Source: JAPHTQ01 sp050288165
GTDB lineage: Bacteria > Pseudomonadota > Gammaproteobacteria > Thiohalomonadales > Thiohalomonadaceae
Length of the DNA: 64,000 nt
NCBI GenBank assembly: GCA_050288165.1
Contig: JBNKDG010000009.1
Location: 1 to 64,000, forward strand
Direction: 5' to 3'
The position numbers and the translations under genes were made by a program. The notes under the pieces are model-generated. The model ran no database searches, had not been told where the DNA came from, and saw nothing but the letters and a program-made list of their open reading frames with translations. Shown in pieces: positions 1-7,601 of this stretch (position 1 is its first letter; each line of letters begins with the position of its first letter).

Positions 1-393
1 CTGCTGGACCAGGGCGAAGCGGGCGACAACGTCGGTATCCTGCTGCGCGGCACCAAGCGCGACGAAATCGAGCGTGGCCAGGTTCTGTGTAAGCCGGGCT
101 CCATCAAGCCGCACACCAAGTTTGAAGCGGAAGTGTATGTACTGAGCAAGGACGAAGGTGGTCGTCACACCCCGTTCTTCAACGGCTACCGTCCGCAGTT
201 CTACTTCCGTACCACCGACGTTACCGGTGCCTGTGACCTGCCGGAAGGCATCGAAATGGTCATGCCGGGCGACAACGTGAAGATGACCGTCTCCCTTATC
301 GCGCCGATCGCGATGGAAGAAGGTCTGCGCTTCGCGATTCGCGAAGGTGGCCGCACCGTCGGTGCCGGTGTTGTTGCCAAAATCATTGAGTAA
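1..393 (+). CDS. tuf: Elongation factor Tu, C-terminal 130 residues (5' end outside window)
   Basis: The reading frame is open from base 1 and ends in TAA. It encodes the end of domain 2 and all of domain 3 of EF-Tu, the GTPase that delivers aminoacyl-tRNA to the ribosome. Recognisable family sequence includes GDNVGILLRGTKRDEIERGQ, the HTPFFNGYRPQFYFRTTDVTG stretch and the C-terminal EGGRTVGAGVV. The GTP-binding domain lies to the left of the window. It ends 6 nt before rpsJ, the usual fus-tuf-S10 linkage in gammaproteobacteria, so this is the tuf copy of the str operon. No defect is visible in the part present. Confidence 0.98.
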   Translation: MLDQGEAGDNVGILLRGTKRDEIERGQVLCKPGSIKPHTKFEAEVYVLSKDEGGRHTPFFNGYRPQFYFRTTDVTGACDLPEGIEMVMPGDNVKMTVSLIAPIAMEEGLRFAIREGGRTVGAGVVAKIIE

Positions 394-399
394 TTAAAC

Positions 400-711
400 A
401 TGGCTAATCAAAAGATCCGTATTCGCCTCAAGGCCTTTGATCATCGTCTGATCGATCAATCCGCCCGTGAGATCGTTGAAACTGCAAAGCGCACCGGTGC
501 CCAGGTTAAGGGCCCGATCCCGCTGCCGACCAAGATGGAGCGTTTTACCGTCCTGATCTCTCCGCACGTCAACAAGGACGCGCGCGACCAGTACGAGTTG
601 CGCACCCACAAGCGGCTGATGGATATCGTCGACCCGACTGACAAGACGGTCGATGCGCTGATGAAACTGGACCTGGCCGCAGGGGTCGACGTCCAGATTA
701 AATTGCAGTAG
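400..711 (+). CDS. rpsJ: 30S ribosomal protein S10
   Basis: 103 residues, the normal S10 length. S10 is a 30S head protein and, as NusE, also joins the transcription antitermination complex. Family sequence is clear: N-terminal KIRIRLKAFDHRLID and the internal GPIPLPTKMERFTVL. It starts only 6 nt after the tuf stop, so no separate S10 promoter or long L4-responsive leader can fit between tuf and rpsJ here. In E. coli such a leader precedes rpsJ; in this genome any control must act further upstream or inside the cluster. Confidence 0.98.
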   Translation: MANQKIRIRLKAFDHRLIDQSAREIVETAKRTGAQVKGPIPLPTKMERFTVLISPHVNKDARDQYELRTHKRLMDIVDPTDKTVDALMKLDLAAGVDVQIKLQ

Positions 712-735
712 AATACCGGCCCTTTTATACGGTTG

Positions 736-792
736 CCGCCCCGGCCATGGTCGGGGCGGTCAAGTTTCAGCACCGGTCAATCGAAATCGGTG
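736..792. other. Two inverted repeats in the rpsJ-rplC gap
   Basis: The rpsJ-rplC gap is 104 nt. It holds an 8-bp inverted repeat (CCGCCCCG at 736-743, CGGGGCGG at 752-759, 8-nt loop) and a second weaker one (CACCG at 771-775, CGGTG at 788-792). No T-run follows either, so they are not ordinary intrinsic terminators. They lie just upstream of the rplC ribosome-binding region (GAGG near 804). A translational or attenuation role in the S10 operon is inference; a processing or mRNA-stability element is equally possible. Confidence 0.5.
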
Positions 793-815
793 CGGTGTTA
801 TTTGAGGTTATAACA

Positions 816-1460
816 ATGGCAATTGGTGTTATTGGTCGCAAATGCGGCATGACACGCGTCTTCACTGAAGACGGCGTATCCGTGCCCGTGACCGTCGTCG
901 AAGTCGAGCCGAACCGCGTTTCCCAGGTGAAAACCGTGGAAAGCGACGGCTATAACGCACTCCAGGTTACCGTCGGCAGCCGTCGTGCTACTCGCGTTAC
1001 CAAGCCTATGGCGGGTCATTTCGCCAAGGCCGGTGTCGAAGCGGGTCGCGCCCTGTGCGAGTTCCGTCTGGGTGCAGGCGAAGGCGAAGGTATCGAAGCC
1101 GGTTCCGAGATCAAGGTCGACATCTTCGAAGTCGGTCAAAAGGTTGACGTTTCCGGCACCTCCATCGGTAAGGGTTTCGCTGGTGTTATCAAGCGTCACC
1201 ACTTCCGTACTCAGGATGCCACTCACGGTAACTCCCTGTCCCATCGTGCTCCCGGTTCTATCGGTCAGAACCAGACCCCGGGTCGCGTCTACAAGGGCAA
1301 GAAGATGGCCGGACACATGGGTAACAAGAAGCGCACCGCGCAGAACCTGGAAGTTATCCGGGTTGATGCCGAGCGCAACCTGCTCCTGATCAGGGGCGCG
1401 GTACCCGGTTCCAAGGGCAACGACGTCGTCGTTACTCCCTCCGTCAAGGCCAAGAAATAA
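816..1460 (+). CDS. rplC: 50S ribosomal protein L3
   Basis: 214 residues from ATG 816 (MAIGVIGRKCGMTRVF), with GAGG about 9 nt upstream. A longer in-frame reading from ATG 747 would run through the hairpin region and is unlikely. L3 is one of the first proteins to assemble on 23S rRNA and reaches toward the peptidyl-transferase centre. The signature GKGFAGVIKRHHF is present, as is the loop GSIGQNQTPGRVYKGKKMAG. It is followed 12 nt later by rplD. Confidence 0.97.
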   Translation: MAIGVIGRKCGMTRVFTEDGVSVPVTVVEVEPNRVSQVKTVESDGYNALQVTVGSRRATRVTKPMAGHFAKAGVEAGRALCEFRLGAGEGEGIEAGSEIKVDIFEVGQKVDVSGTSIGKGFAGVIKRHHFRTQDATHGNSLSHRAPGSIGQNQTPGRVYKGKKMAGHMGNKKRTAQNLEVIRVDAERNLLLIRGAVPGSKGNDVVVTPSVKAKK

Positions 1461-1472
1461 GGGGAGATGACC

Positions 1473-2093
1473 ATGGAACTGAAACTGACAACTGCAACTG
1501 GCCGTGCTTCCAAGAACAGCGTCGAGCTGTCCGAGAACAATTTCGGTCGTGAATTCAATGAAGCCCTGGTACACCAGGTGGTTACCGCCTACATGGCGGC
1601 CGCCCGTTCCGGTACCAAGGCGCAGAAAACCCGTGCTCAGGTGAGCGGCGGCGGCCTCAAGCCGTTCCGTCAGAAGGGCACCGGTCGTGCCCGCGCCGGT
1701 AGCATCCGTAGCCCGCTGTGGCGCGGGGGCGGCAAGTCTTTCGCCGCGACCAACCGTGACTACTCACAGAAGGTCAACCGCAAGATGTACCGCGGCGCCA
1801 TGCAGGCCATCCTCTCCGAACTGGTTCGCCAGGAGCGTCTGATGGTGGTTGAGGAGTTCGCCGTTGAAGCACCCAAGACCAAGCAGCTCAACGCGAAGCT
1901 GAAGGAAATGGGCCTGAGCAACGTGCTGATCGTCTCCCACGAGGTGAACGACAACCTGTTCCTCTCAGCGCGCAACCTGCCCCACGTCGATGTGGTCGAG
2001 GCAAAGCGTGTCAATCCGGTCAGCCTGATCGGGTTTGAGAAGGTCATTATGACCGTTCCGGCGGTCAAGCAACTGGAGGAGATGCTGGGATGA
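1473..2093 (+). CDS. rplD: 50S ribosomal protein L4
   Basis: 206 residues. Two close ATG codons exist (1467 and 1473). The GGGGAG at 1461-1466 touches the first and lies 6 nt before the second, so 1473 (MELKLTTATG) is chosen. L4 binds 23S rRNA and lines the exit tunnel; in E. coli it also represses its own S10 operon. The extended tunnel loop is visible (AQVSGGGLKPFRQKGTGRAR). The stop overlaps the rplW start by 4 nt (ATGA), indicating translational coupling. Confidence 0.97.
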   Translation: MELKLTTATGRASKNSVELSENNFGREFNEALVHQVVTAYMAAARSGTKAQKTRAQVSGGGLKPFRQKGTGRARAGSIRSPLWRGGGKSFAATNRDYSQKVNRKMYRGAMQAILSELVRQERLMVVEEFAVEAPKTKQLNAKLKEMGLSNVLIVSHEVNDNLFLSARNLPHVDVVEAKRVNPVSLIGFEKVIMTVPAVKQLEEMLG

Positions 2094-2389
2094 ATCAAGA
2101 GCGCCTGATGAAGGTTCTGCTGGCTCCGCACATCTCTGAAAAGAGCTCCGTTGCTGCCGACCAGAACAACCAGATCGTATTCAAGGTTGCTACCGATGCG
2201 ACTAAACCGGAGATCAAACACGCCGTTGAGCTGCTGTTTGGTGTCAAGGTTGACCGCGTCCAGGTGAGCAACGTCAAGGGCAAAACCAAGCGCTTCGGAG
2301 CCATGATGGGCCGCCGCAGCGATTGGAAAAAAGCTTACGTCACACTGCAGGAAGGTCAGGAGATCGACTTCCTCGGTGCTGCTGAATAA
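2090..2389 (+). CDS. rplW: 50S ribosomal protein L23
   Basis: 99 residues. L23 sits at the tunnel exit and is the docking site for trigger factor and SRP. Family sequence: LMKVLLAPHISEKS at the N terminus and RFGAMMGRRSDWKKAYVTL near the end. The start overlaps the rplD stop (ATGA), and a GGAGGAG Shine-Dalgarno sequence lies inside the end of rplD. Confidence 0.97.
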   Translation: MNQERLMKVLLAPHISEKSSVAADQNNQIVFKVATDATKPEIKHAVELLFGVKVDRVQVSNVKGKTKRFGAMMGRRSDWKKAYVTLQEGQEIDFLGAAE

Positions 2390-2406
2390 ATGGAAGGAAG
2401 CGTCCG

Positions 2407-3234
2407 ATGCCAGTAGCAAAACTTAAACCGACGTCTCCAGGCCGCCGCTTTGTTGTCAAGGTGGTGAACCCAGAGCTGCACAAGGGTGCGCCTTACGCGC
2501 CGTTGCTCGAGAAGAAGAGCAAGAACGGTGGCCGTAACAACATGGGCCGTATCACTACCCGTCACCAGGGTGGTGGTCACCGTCAGCACTACCGTGTGAT
2601 TGATTTCAAGCGCAACAAGGACGGTATCCCGGGTGTGGTTGAACGCCTGGAATACGATCCGAACCGTAGCGCCAACATCGCCCTGATCAAATACATCGAT
2701 GGCGAGCGCCGTTACATCATCGCGCCCAAGGGTGTTTCCGCCGGTACCGAGATCCTCTCCGGTTCAGAGGCCCCGATCAAACCGGGTAACTGCCTCAAGC
2801 TGCGCAACATCCCGGTGGGTAGCACCGTTCATTGCATCGAGCTGAAGCCGGGCAAAGGTGCGCAACTGGCACGCAGTGCCGGTGCCTCCGTCCAGCTGGT
2901 TGCCCGCGAAGGCAAGCACGCTACCATCCGCCTGCGTTCCGGCGAGATGCGTAAAGTGCTGGCCGATTGCAAAGCGACCATCGGTGAGGTGGGTAACAGC
3001 GAGCACAGCCTGCGTAAACTGGGTAAAGCCGGTGCCAAACGCTGGCGCGGTGTCCGCCCGACCGTTCGCGGTGTGGCGATGAACCCGGTTGACCACCCGC
3101 ACGGCGGTGGTGAAGGCCGGACTTCCGGTGGCCGTCATCCGGTTACCCCGTGGGGTGTCCCGACCAAGGGATACAAAACCCGTAGCAATAAGCGCACCGA
3201 CGGTATGATTGTCCGTCGTCGCAAGCAGAAGTAA
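2407..3234 (+). CDS. rplB: 50S ribosomal protein L2
   Basis: 275 residues. L2 is a primary 23S rRNA-binding protein needed for subunit joining and peptidyl transfer. The conserved C-terminal region VRGVAMNPVDHPHGGGEGR contains the histidine associated with peptidyl-transferase activity, followed by the basic tail ending MIVRRRKQK. It starts 17 nt after rplW with GGAAG upstream and reads into rpsS in the usual S10-operon order. Confidence 0.98.
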   Translation: MPVAKLKPTSPGRRFVVKVVNPELHKGAPYAPLLEKKSKNGGRNNMGRITTRHQGGGHRQHYRVIDFKRNKDGIPGVVERLEYDPNRSANIALIKYIDGERRYIIAPKGVSAGTEILSGSEAPIKPGNCLKLRNIPVGSTVHCIELKPGKGAQLARSAGASVQLVAREGKHATIRLRSGEMRKVLADCKATIGEVGNSEHSLRKLGKAGAKRWRGVRPTVRGVAMNPVDHPHGGGEGRTSGGRHPVTPWGVPTKGYKTRSNKRTDGMIVRRRKQK

Positions 3235-3249
3235 GTGAGGGCGAGATAG

Positions 3250-3522
3250 ATGCCACGCTCAATTAAAAAAGGTCCATTTATCGACCATCATCTGTCGGCC
3301 AAGGTTGATGCAGCGGTTGCTGCCAATGACCGCCGTCCGATTAAGACCTGGTCGCGTCGTTCCATGATTATGCCGGAGATGGTTGGTCTGACCATTGCCG
3401 TGCACAACGGTCGTCAACATGTCCCTGTACTGATCAATGAAAACATGGTCGGTCACAAGCTGGGTGAGTTCGCTCCCACCCGCACCTTCAAGGGTCACGT
3501 TGCAGACAAGAAGTCACGGTAA
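3250..3522 (+). CDS. rpsS: 30S ribosomal protein S19
   Basis: 90 residues. S19 forms a dimer with S13 in the 30S head near the A-site tRNA. MPRSIKKGPFIDHHL at the start and the core HNGRQHVPVLINENMVGHKL are typical, as is the end of the fold GEFAPTRTFKGH. The gene is preceded by a purine-rich GGGCGAG site. Confidence 0.98.
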   Translation: MPRSIKKGPFIDHHLSAKVDAAVAANDRRPIKTWSRRSMIMPEMVGLTIAVHNGRQHVPVLINENMVGHKLGEFAPTRTFKGHVADKKSR

Positions 3523-3534
3523 GGAGTTAGTGTG

Positions 3535-3867
3535 ATGGAAACCAAGGCAAAATTGTCATACGCACGCATCTCTCCGCAGAAGTGCCGTTTGGTCGCTGAC
3601 CAGATCCGTGGCCTGCCGGTGGACAAGGCGCTGGAACTCCTCGCCTTCAGCCCGAAAAAGGGTGCCGCTATCGTGAAGAAGGTGCTGGAGTCAGCTATCG
3701 CTAACGCCGAGCACAACGATGGCGCCGACATCGACGAGCTGAAAGTTGCGCGGATCTTCGTGGATCAGGGCCCGACCCTGAAGCGCATGCACGCCCGAGC
3801 CAAAGGCCGTGGCAACCGCATTCTCAAGCGTACCAGTCACATCACTGTGACTGTCGCGGAAAAGTGA
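3535..3867 (+). CDS. rplV: 50S ribosomal protein L22
   Basis: 110 residues from ATG 3535 (METKAKLSYARISPQK). A GTG directly in front (3532) could give one extra residue, but the ATG matches the family and sits 8 nt after AAGGAG. L22 contacts all 23S domains and its hairpin lines the exit tunnel next to L4. The C-terminal loop LKRMHARAKGRGNRI is the tunnel extension; macrolide-resistance changes in other species fall in this loop. Confidence 0.97.
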   Translation: METKAKLSYARISPQKCRLVADQIRGLPVDKALELLAFSPKKGAAIVKKVLESAIANAEHNDGADIDELKVARIFVDQGPTLKRMHARAKGRGNRILKRTSHITVTVAEK

Positions 3868-3880
3868 TAGAGAGGCCGTA

Positions 3881-4558
3881 ATGGGACAGAAAGTTCATCC
3901 AACGGGTATCCGCCTGGGCATTACCAAAGACTGGACTTCCAAGTGGTATGCCTCTTCCAAGGATTTCGGTGAGTTCCTGCACACCGACCTGAAGGTGCGT
4001 GAATACCTGCAGAAGCGTCTTGCCGGTGCATCGATCAGCCGTATCCAGATCGAGCGTCCTGCACGCAATGCGCGTATCACCATCAGCACCGCCCGCCCCG
4101 GCCTGGTTATCGGCAAAAAGGGTGAGGATATCGAGCGTCTGCGCAACGATGTCTCCGCGATGATGGGTATTCCGGTACACATCAACATCGAGGAAGTGCG
4201 CAAGCCTGAGCTGGACGCCACTCTGGTTGCTCAGGGCATTGCCCAGCAGCTGGAAAAGCGCATCATGTTCCGCCGCGCGATGAAGCGTGCCGTGACCAAC
4301 TCCATGCGTCTCGGTGCCCAGGGCGTCAAGATCAACATCGCCGGTCGTCTGAACGGTGCAGAGATCGCCCGCAGCGAGTGGTACCGCGAAGGTCGTGTGC
4401 CGCTGCACACCCTGCGCGCAGACATCGACTACGGTTTCGCTGAAGCCCTGACCACCTACGGCATCATTGGCGTAAAGGTCTGGATCTTCAAAGGCGAGGT
4501 ATTTGACCGCGGTGAAACCGCGGCCGCAGCCGACGCTGAAAAGCCGGCGGCGAAGTAA
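3881..4558 (+). CDS. rpsC: 30S ribosomal protein S3
   Basis: 225 residues. S3 forms part of the mRNA entry channel and its helicase site. The KH domain is evident around residues 40-110, with the VIGKKGEDIERLR signature. The alanine-rich acidic tail (AAADAEKPAAK) is variable between species. It starts 13 nt after rplV with AGAGG upstream. Confidence 0.98.
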   Translation: MGQKVHPTGIRLGITKDWTSKWYASSKDFGEFLHTDLKVREYLQKRLAGASISRIQIERPARNARITISTARPGLVIGKKGEDIERLRNDVSAMMGIPVHINIEEVRKPELDATLVAQGIAQQLEKRIMFRRAMKRAVTNSMRLGAQGVKINIAGRLNGAEIARSEWYREGRVPLHTLRADIDYGFAEALTTYGIIGVKVWIFKGEVFDRGETAAAADAEKPAAK

Positions 4559-4572
4559 CGGAGTAAGTAGCA

Positions 4573-4986
4573 ATGCTTCAGCCAAAACGTACAAAATTCC
4601 GCAAGCAGATGAAGGGCCGCAACCGCGGTCTGGCTCAGTCGGGTAACAAGGTCAGCTTCGGCGAATTCGGCCTCAAGGCCGTTGAGCGTGGTCGCCTGAC
4701 CGCACGTCAGATCGAGGCGGCACGTCGTGCCATGACCCGTCACGTTAAACGTGGTGGCAAGATCTGGATCCGAGTGTTCCCGGACAAGCCGATTACCGAG
4801 AAGCCGCTGGAAGTTCGTCAGGGTAAAGGTAAGGGTAACGTTGAATATTGGGTGGCCCAGATCCAGCCGGGCCGCATGTTGTATGAGATGCAGGGTGTCA
4901 CCGAAGAGATCGCGCGTGAAGCGTTCAAACTCGCTGCTGCCAAACTGCCGCTCAAAACCACCTTCGTAACGCGCACGGTGCTGTGA
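4573..4986 (+). CDS. rplP: 50S ribosomal protein L16
   Basis: 137 residues. L16 organises the 50S A-site region near the peptidyl-transferase centre. The N-terminal MLQPKRTKFRKQMKGRN and the internal sequence GKGKGNVEYWVAQIQPGRM are diagnostic. A GGAGTAAG site precedes the ATG. The stop codon shares its last base with the start of rpmC (TGATG). Confidence 0.98.
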   Translation: MLQPKRTKFRKQMKGRNRGLAQSGNKVSFGEFGLKAVERGRLTARQIEAARRAMTRHVKRGGKIWIRVFPDKPITEKPLEVRQGKGKGNVEYWVAQIQPGRMLYEMQGVTEEIAREAFKLAAAKLPLKTTFVTRTVL

Positions 4987-5177
4987 TGAAAGCTAGTGAA
5001 TTGAGAGACAAGAGCGTCGAGGAGCTGGGCAAGGAGCTTAATGGGCTCCTGCGTGAGCAGTTCAATCTTCGCATGCAGAAGGGGACTGGGCAGCTGTCCA
5101 AAACCCATCGTGTTGGTGAGGTCCGCCGCGAGATCGCTCGCGTCAAGACCGTTCTGAATGAGAAGGCTAAGGCATGA
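4986..5177 (+). CDS. rpmC: 50S ribosomal protein L29
   Basis: 63 residues forming two alpha helices (MKASELRDKSVEELGKELNG, then the MQKGTGQLSKTH turn). L29 lies beside L23 at the tunnel exit. The ATG at 4986 overlaps the rplP stop by one base; the GTG three bases earlier is a less likely start. It overlaps rpsQ by 4 nt (ATGA), so rplP, rpmC and rpsQ are translationally coupled. Confidence 0.96.
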   Translation: MKASELRDKSVEELGKELNGLLREQFNLRMQKGTGQLSKTHRVGEVRREIARVKTVLNEKAKA

Positions 5178-5434
5178 GCGAACAGGCAAATAACACACGC
5201 ACCGTTACCGGACGCGTCGTGAGCGACAAGATGGATAAAACCATCACTGTTATGGTTGAGCGCCGGGTAGCACACCCGATCTACGGCAAATACGTCAAGC
5301 GTTCCACCAAGCTGCACGCACACGACGAAAACAACGAATGCAAGATGGGCGACACTGTCTCTATCGAGGAGTGCCGTCCGCTTTCAAAATCCAAATCCTG
5401 GCGTCTGGTCAAGGTTCTGGAAAGGGCCAGCTGA
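5174..5434 (+). CDS. rpsQ: 30S ribosomal protein S17
   Basis: 86 residues with an OB fold. S17 is an early 16S rRNA 5'-domain binder. Conserved segments are GRVVSDKMDKTITVMVER, the KLHAHDE stretch and the end GDTVSIEECRPLSKSKSW. It is the last gene of the S10 cluster: the following 142 nt contain a terminator-like hairpin and a promoter. Confidence 0.97.
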   Translation: MSEQANNTRTVTGRVVSDKMDKTITVMVERRVAHPIYGKYVKRSTKLHAHDENNECKMGDTVSIEECRPLSKSKSWRLVKVLERAS

Positions 5435-5470
5435 GAAGCTGTAGAACCAACATAGCTGTACCCAGCGGAG

Positions 5471-5501
5471 AGCCCAAGGTGCCGAATTGGCTTGGGCTTT
5501 T
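5471..5501 (+). terminator. Terminator-like hairpin after the S10 cluster
   Basis: AGCCCAAG at 5471-5478 pairs perfectly with CTTGGGCT at 5491-5498 around a 12-nt loop, and TTTT follows at 5498-5501. The T-run is short and interrupted, so termination is probably partial. It overlaps the -35 region of the promoter-like sequence that follows. In E. coli the S10 and spc operons are also separated at exactly this gene boundary. Confidence 0.6.
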
Positions 5502-5520
5502 CTACATTTAGTGGTATTAT
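5492..5520 (+). promoter_or_regulatory. Candidate spc operon promoter upstream of rplN
   Basis: TATTAT at 5515-5520 is a good sigma-70 -10 element. TTGGGC at 5492-5497 lies 17 nt upstream and is a weak -35 element. A GC-rich discriminator (CTCGCGCC) follows, a feature associated in E. coli with ppGpp/DksA control of stable-RNA and ribosomal-protein promoters. The position between rpsQ and rplN is the same as that of the E. coli spc promoter. The rplN start lies 57 nt downstream. Confidence 0.55.
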
Positions 5521-5576
5521 CTCGCGCCCTCAGAATGGGCTGTGTGCAGCAAGATTGATAGTTTGGAGAATGTTCC

Positions 5577-5945
5577 ATGATTCAGATGCAGACAAAACTG
5601 GATGTTGCCGACAATAGCGGTGCCCGTGTTGTCCAGTGCATCAAGGTGCTTGGCGGCTCACATCGCCGTTATGCAGGTATTGGTGACGTTATTAAGGTCA
5701 GCGTTAAGGAAGCGATTCCGCGCGGCAAAGTAAAGAAAGGCGATGTTTACAACGCCGTTGTCGTACGTACCCGTAAGGGCGTACGCCGTAACGACGGTTC
5801 GCTGATTCGCTTTGACGGCAACGCTGCGGTACTGCTGAACAACAAACTGGAGCCGATCGGTACCCGTATCTTCGGGCCTGTGACCCGCGAACTGCGTGGT
5901 GATCGCTTCATGAAGATTATTTCCCTGGCACCTGAAGTGCTGTAA
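5577..5945 (+). CDS. rplN: 50S ribosomal protein L14
   Basis: 122 residues, first gene of the spc cluster. L14 forms an intersubunit bridge with L19 and is the binding site of the silencing factor RsfS. Family sequence: MIQMQTKLDVADNSGARVV at the start and the end IFGPVTRELRGDRFMKIISL. GGAG lies 8 nt ahead of the ATG. Confidence 0.98.
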   Translation: MIQMQTKLDVADNSGARVVQCIKVLGGSHRRYAGIGDVIKVSVKEAIPRGKVKKGDVYNAVVVRTRKGVRRNDGSLIRFDGNAAVLLNNKLEPIGTRIFGPVTRELRGDRFMKIISLAPEVL

Positions 5946-5961
5946 GGCGAGGGGCGGAACG

Positions 5962-6282
5962 ATGCAAAAGCTGAAAAAAGGCGACGACATTATCGTTATT
6001 GCCGGTCGTGACAAGGGCAAGCGTGGCACTATCAGCCAAGTTATGCCGCTGTTCGATAAGGTGCTGATTGACGGCATCAATATGGTAAAGAAACACCAGA
6101 AGCCGAACCCGGCCATGGGTGTTCAGGGTGGTATCGTGGAGATGGAAATGCCGTTGCATATTTCCAACATCGCGATTTTTAACCCGTCCACCAAGAAGGC
6201 TGACCGGGTTGGTATCAAGATTCTGGAGGACGGCCGCAAGGTGCGTTTCTTCAAATCCAACAATGAAGTGATTGACGCTTAA
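5962..6282 (+). CDS. rplX: 50S ribosomal protein L24
   Basis: 106 residues. L24 initiates 50S assembly on the 23S 5' domain. The N-terminal KOW motif (KKGDDIIVIAGRDKGKRG) is followed by the typical segment HQKPNPAMGVQGGI. It starts 16 nt after rplN with GGCGAGGGG upstream. In E. coli the S8 translational repressor site of the spc operon lies at the rplX-rplE junction; I could not confirm an S8 site here by eye. Confidence 0.97.
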   Translation: MQKLKKGDDIIVIAGRDKGKRGTISQVMPLFDKVLIDGINMVKKHQKPNPAMGVQGGIVEMEMPLHISNIAIFNPSTKKADRVGIKILEDGRKVRFFKSNNEVIDA

Positions 6283-6295
6283 GTCGGGTATGACA

Positions 6296-6835
6296 ATGGC
6301 TAGACTGCAAGATTTCTACAAAGAGACCGTCGTCAAGCAGCTGATGGAAGAGCTGAAGTGCGAAAACGTCATGGCGGTACCGCGGATCGAGAAGATCACC
6401 ATCAACATGGGTGTTGGTGAAGCGGCTGCTGACAAAAAAGTGCTGGAGCACGCGGTTTCTGATATGACAAAGCTCACCGGCCAGAAGCCGATCGTGACCA
6501 ATGCGCGTAAATCCGTCGCTGGTTTTAAGATCCGCGAAGGCTGGCCGATCGGCTGCAAGGTGACCCTGCGCCGTGAGCGTATGTACGAATTTCTGGATCG
6601 CCTGATCAGCATCGCGATTCCGCGTATCCGTGACTTCCGTGGTCTGAATGCCAAGTCCTTTGATGGTCGTGGCAACTACAGCATGGGTGTGCGTGAGCAG
6701 ATCATCTTCCCGGAAATCGACTACGACAAAATCGACGCCCTGCGCGGTATGGATATCACCATCACCACCAGCGCGAAAAATGACGACGAAGCTCGGGCGC
6801 TGTTGAAAGCGTTCAACTTCCCGTTCAGAGGCTGA
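6296..6835 (+). CDS. rplE: 50S ribosomal protein L5
   Basis: 179 residues, equal to E. coli L5, from ATG 6296 (MARLQDFYKETVV). An ATG at 6290 would add two residues and is less like the family. L5 binds 5S rRNA and contacts S13 across the subunit interface. Core motifs are KITINMGVGEA, the KPIVTNARKSVAGFKIREG loop and GVREQIIFPEIDYD. The short rplX-rplE gap is the place where S8 feedback acts in E. coli. Confidence 0.97.
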   Translation: MARLQDFYKETVVKQLMEELKCENVMAVPRIEKITINMGVGEAAADKKVLEHAVSDMTKLTGQKPIVTNARKSVAGFKIREGWPIGCKVTLRRERMYEFLDRLISIAIPRIRDFRGLNAKSFDGRGNYSMGVREQIIFPEIDYDKIDALRGMDITITTSAKNDDEARALLKAFNFPFRG

Positions 6836-6845
6836 GGACAGGATT

Positions 6846-7151
6846 ATGGCAAAGACTTCAATGGTGCAGCGTGAACTCAAGCGCGCAAAACTGGCCAAGA
6901 AATATGCTGGTAAGCGAGCTGAGATCAAAAAGCAGATGAAGAATCCGGATCTGGATATGGAGCAACTGCAGGAGCTTGTGGTCAAGCTACAGAAGCTGCC
7001 GCGTGATTCCAGCCCGGTGCGTAAGCGTAACCGCTGCAACCTGACCGGCCGTCCGCACGGTGTTTACCGTAAGTTCGGTCTGGGTCGTAACAAACTGCGC
7101 GAAGCTGCAATGCGTGGTGATATTCCCGGCCTGCGTAAGGCAAGCTGGTAA
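6846..7151 (+). CDS. rpsN: 30S ribosomal protein S14 (zinc-free form)
   Basis: 101 residues, the long form. S14 sits in the 30S head. The C-terminal region has RNRCNLTGRPHGVYRKFGLG with a single cysteine, so the CxxC pairs of the zinc-binding short form are absent. In genomes with this form a zinc-independent S14 is the standard copy. It lies 10 nt after rplE with AGGACAGGA as ribosome-binding site. Confidence 0.98.
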   Translation: MAKTSMVQRELKRAKLAKKYAGKRAEIKKQMKNPDLDMEQLQELVVKLQKLPRDSSPVRKRNRCNLTGRPHGVYRKFGLGRNKLREAAMRGDIPGLRKASW

Positions 7152-7193
7152 GTAAGTGGCCATTTGGCCGAAGTGAACTAGGAGCATTACCGC

Positions 7194-7589
7194 ATGAGCA
7201 TGACTGATCCTATTGCAGATATGCTTACCCGTATTCGTAACGGGTTGTCTGCAAACAAGATGGAGGTTTCCATGCCTTCATCCAAGGTGAAGAAATCCGT
7301 AGCCCAGGTCCTGAAGGACGAGGGTTATATCAATGACTTCGCCGAGCAGGATATCGATGGTAAGCCGGTGCTCAACGTTACCCTGAAGTACTACCAGGGC
7401 AAGCCCGTGATCGTGACGATCAAGCGCGTTAGTCGCCCGGGTCTGCGTGTGTACAAGGGTAAGAATGAGCTGCCTACAGTACAGGGCGGGCTTGGTGTCG
7501 CTATCGTTTCCACCTCGGCCGGTGTAATGACCGACCGTGCTGCACGCGCTGCCGGACACGGCGGTGAAGTGCTGTGCACCGTATTCTAA
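7194..7589 (+). CDS. rpsH: 30S ribosomal protein S8
   Basis: 131 residues starting MSMTDPIADMLTRIRNG, matching the family start, so ATG 7194 is preferred over ATG 7200. S8 binds helix 21 of 16S rRNA and in E. coli represses translation of the spc operon. C-terminal family sequence is GVAIVSTSAGVMTDRAAR followed by GGEVLCTVF. TAGGAG lies about 9 nt upstream. The 42-nt gap contains a small GGCC-ATTT-GGCC inverted repeat. Confidence 0.98.
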   Translation: MSMTDPIADMLTRIRNGLSANKMEVSMPSSKVKKSVAQVLKDEGYINDFAEQDIDGKPVLNVTLKYYQGKPVIVTIKRVSRPGLRVYKGKNELPTVQGGLGVAIVSTSAGVMTDRAARAAGHGGEVLCTVF

Positions 7590-7601
7590 GGGTGGTGAAA
7601 C

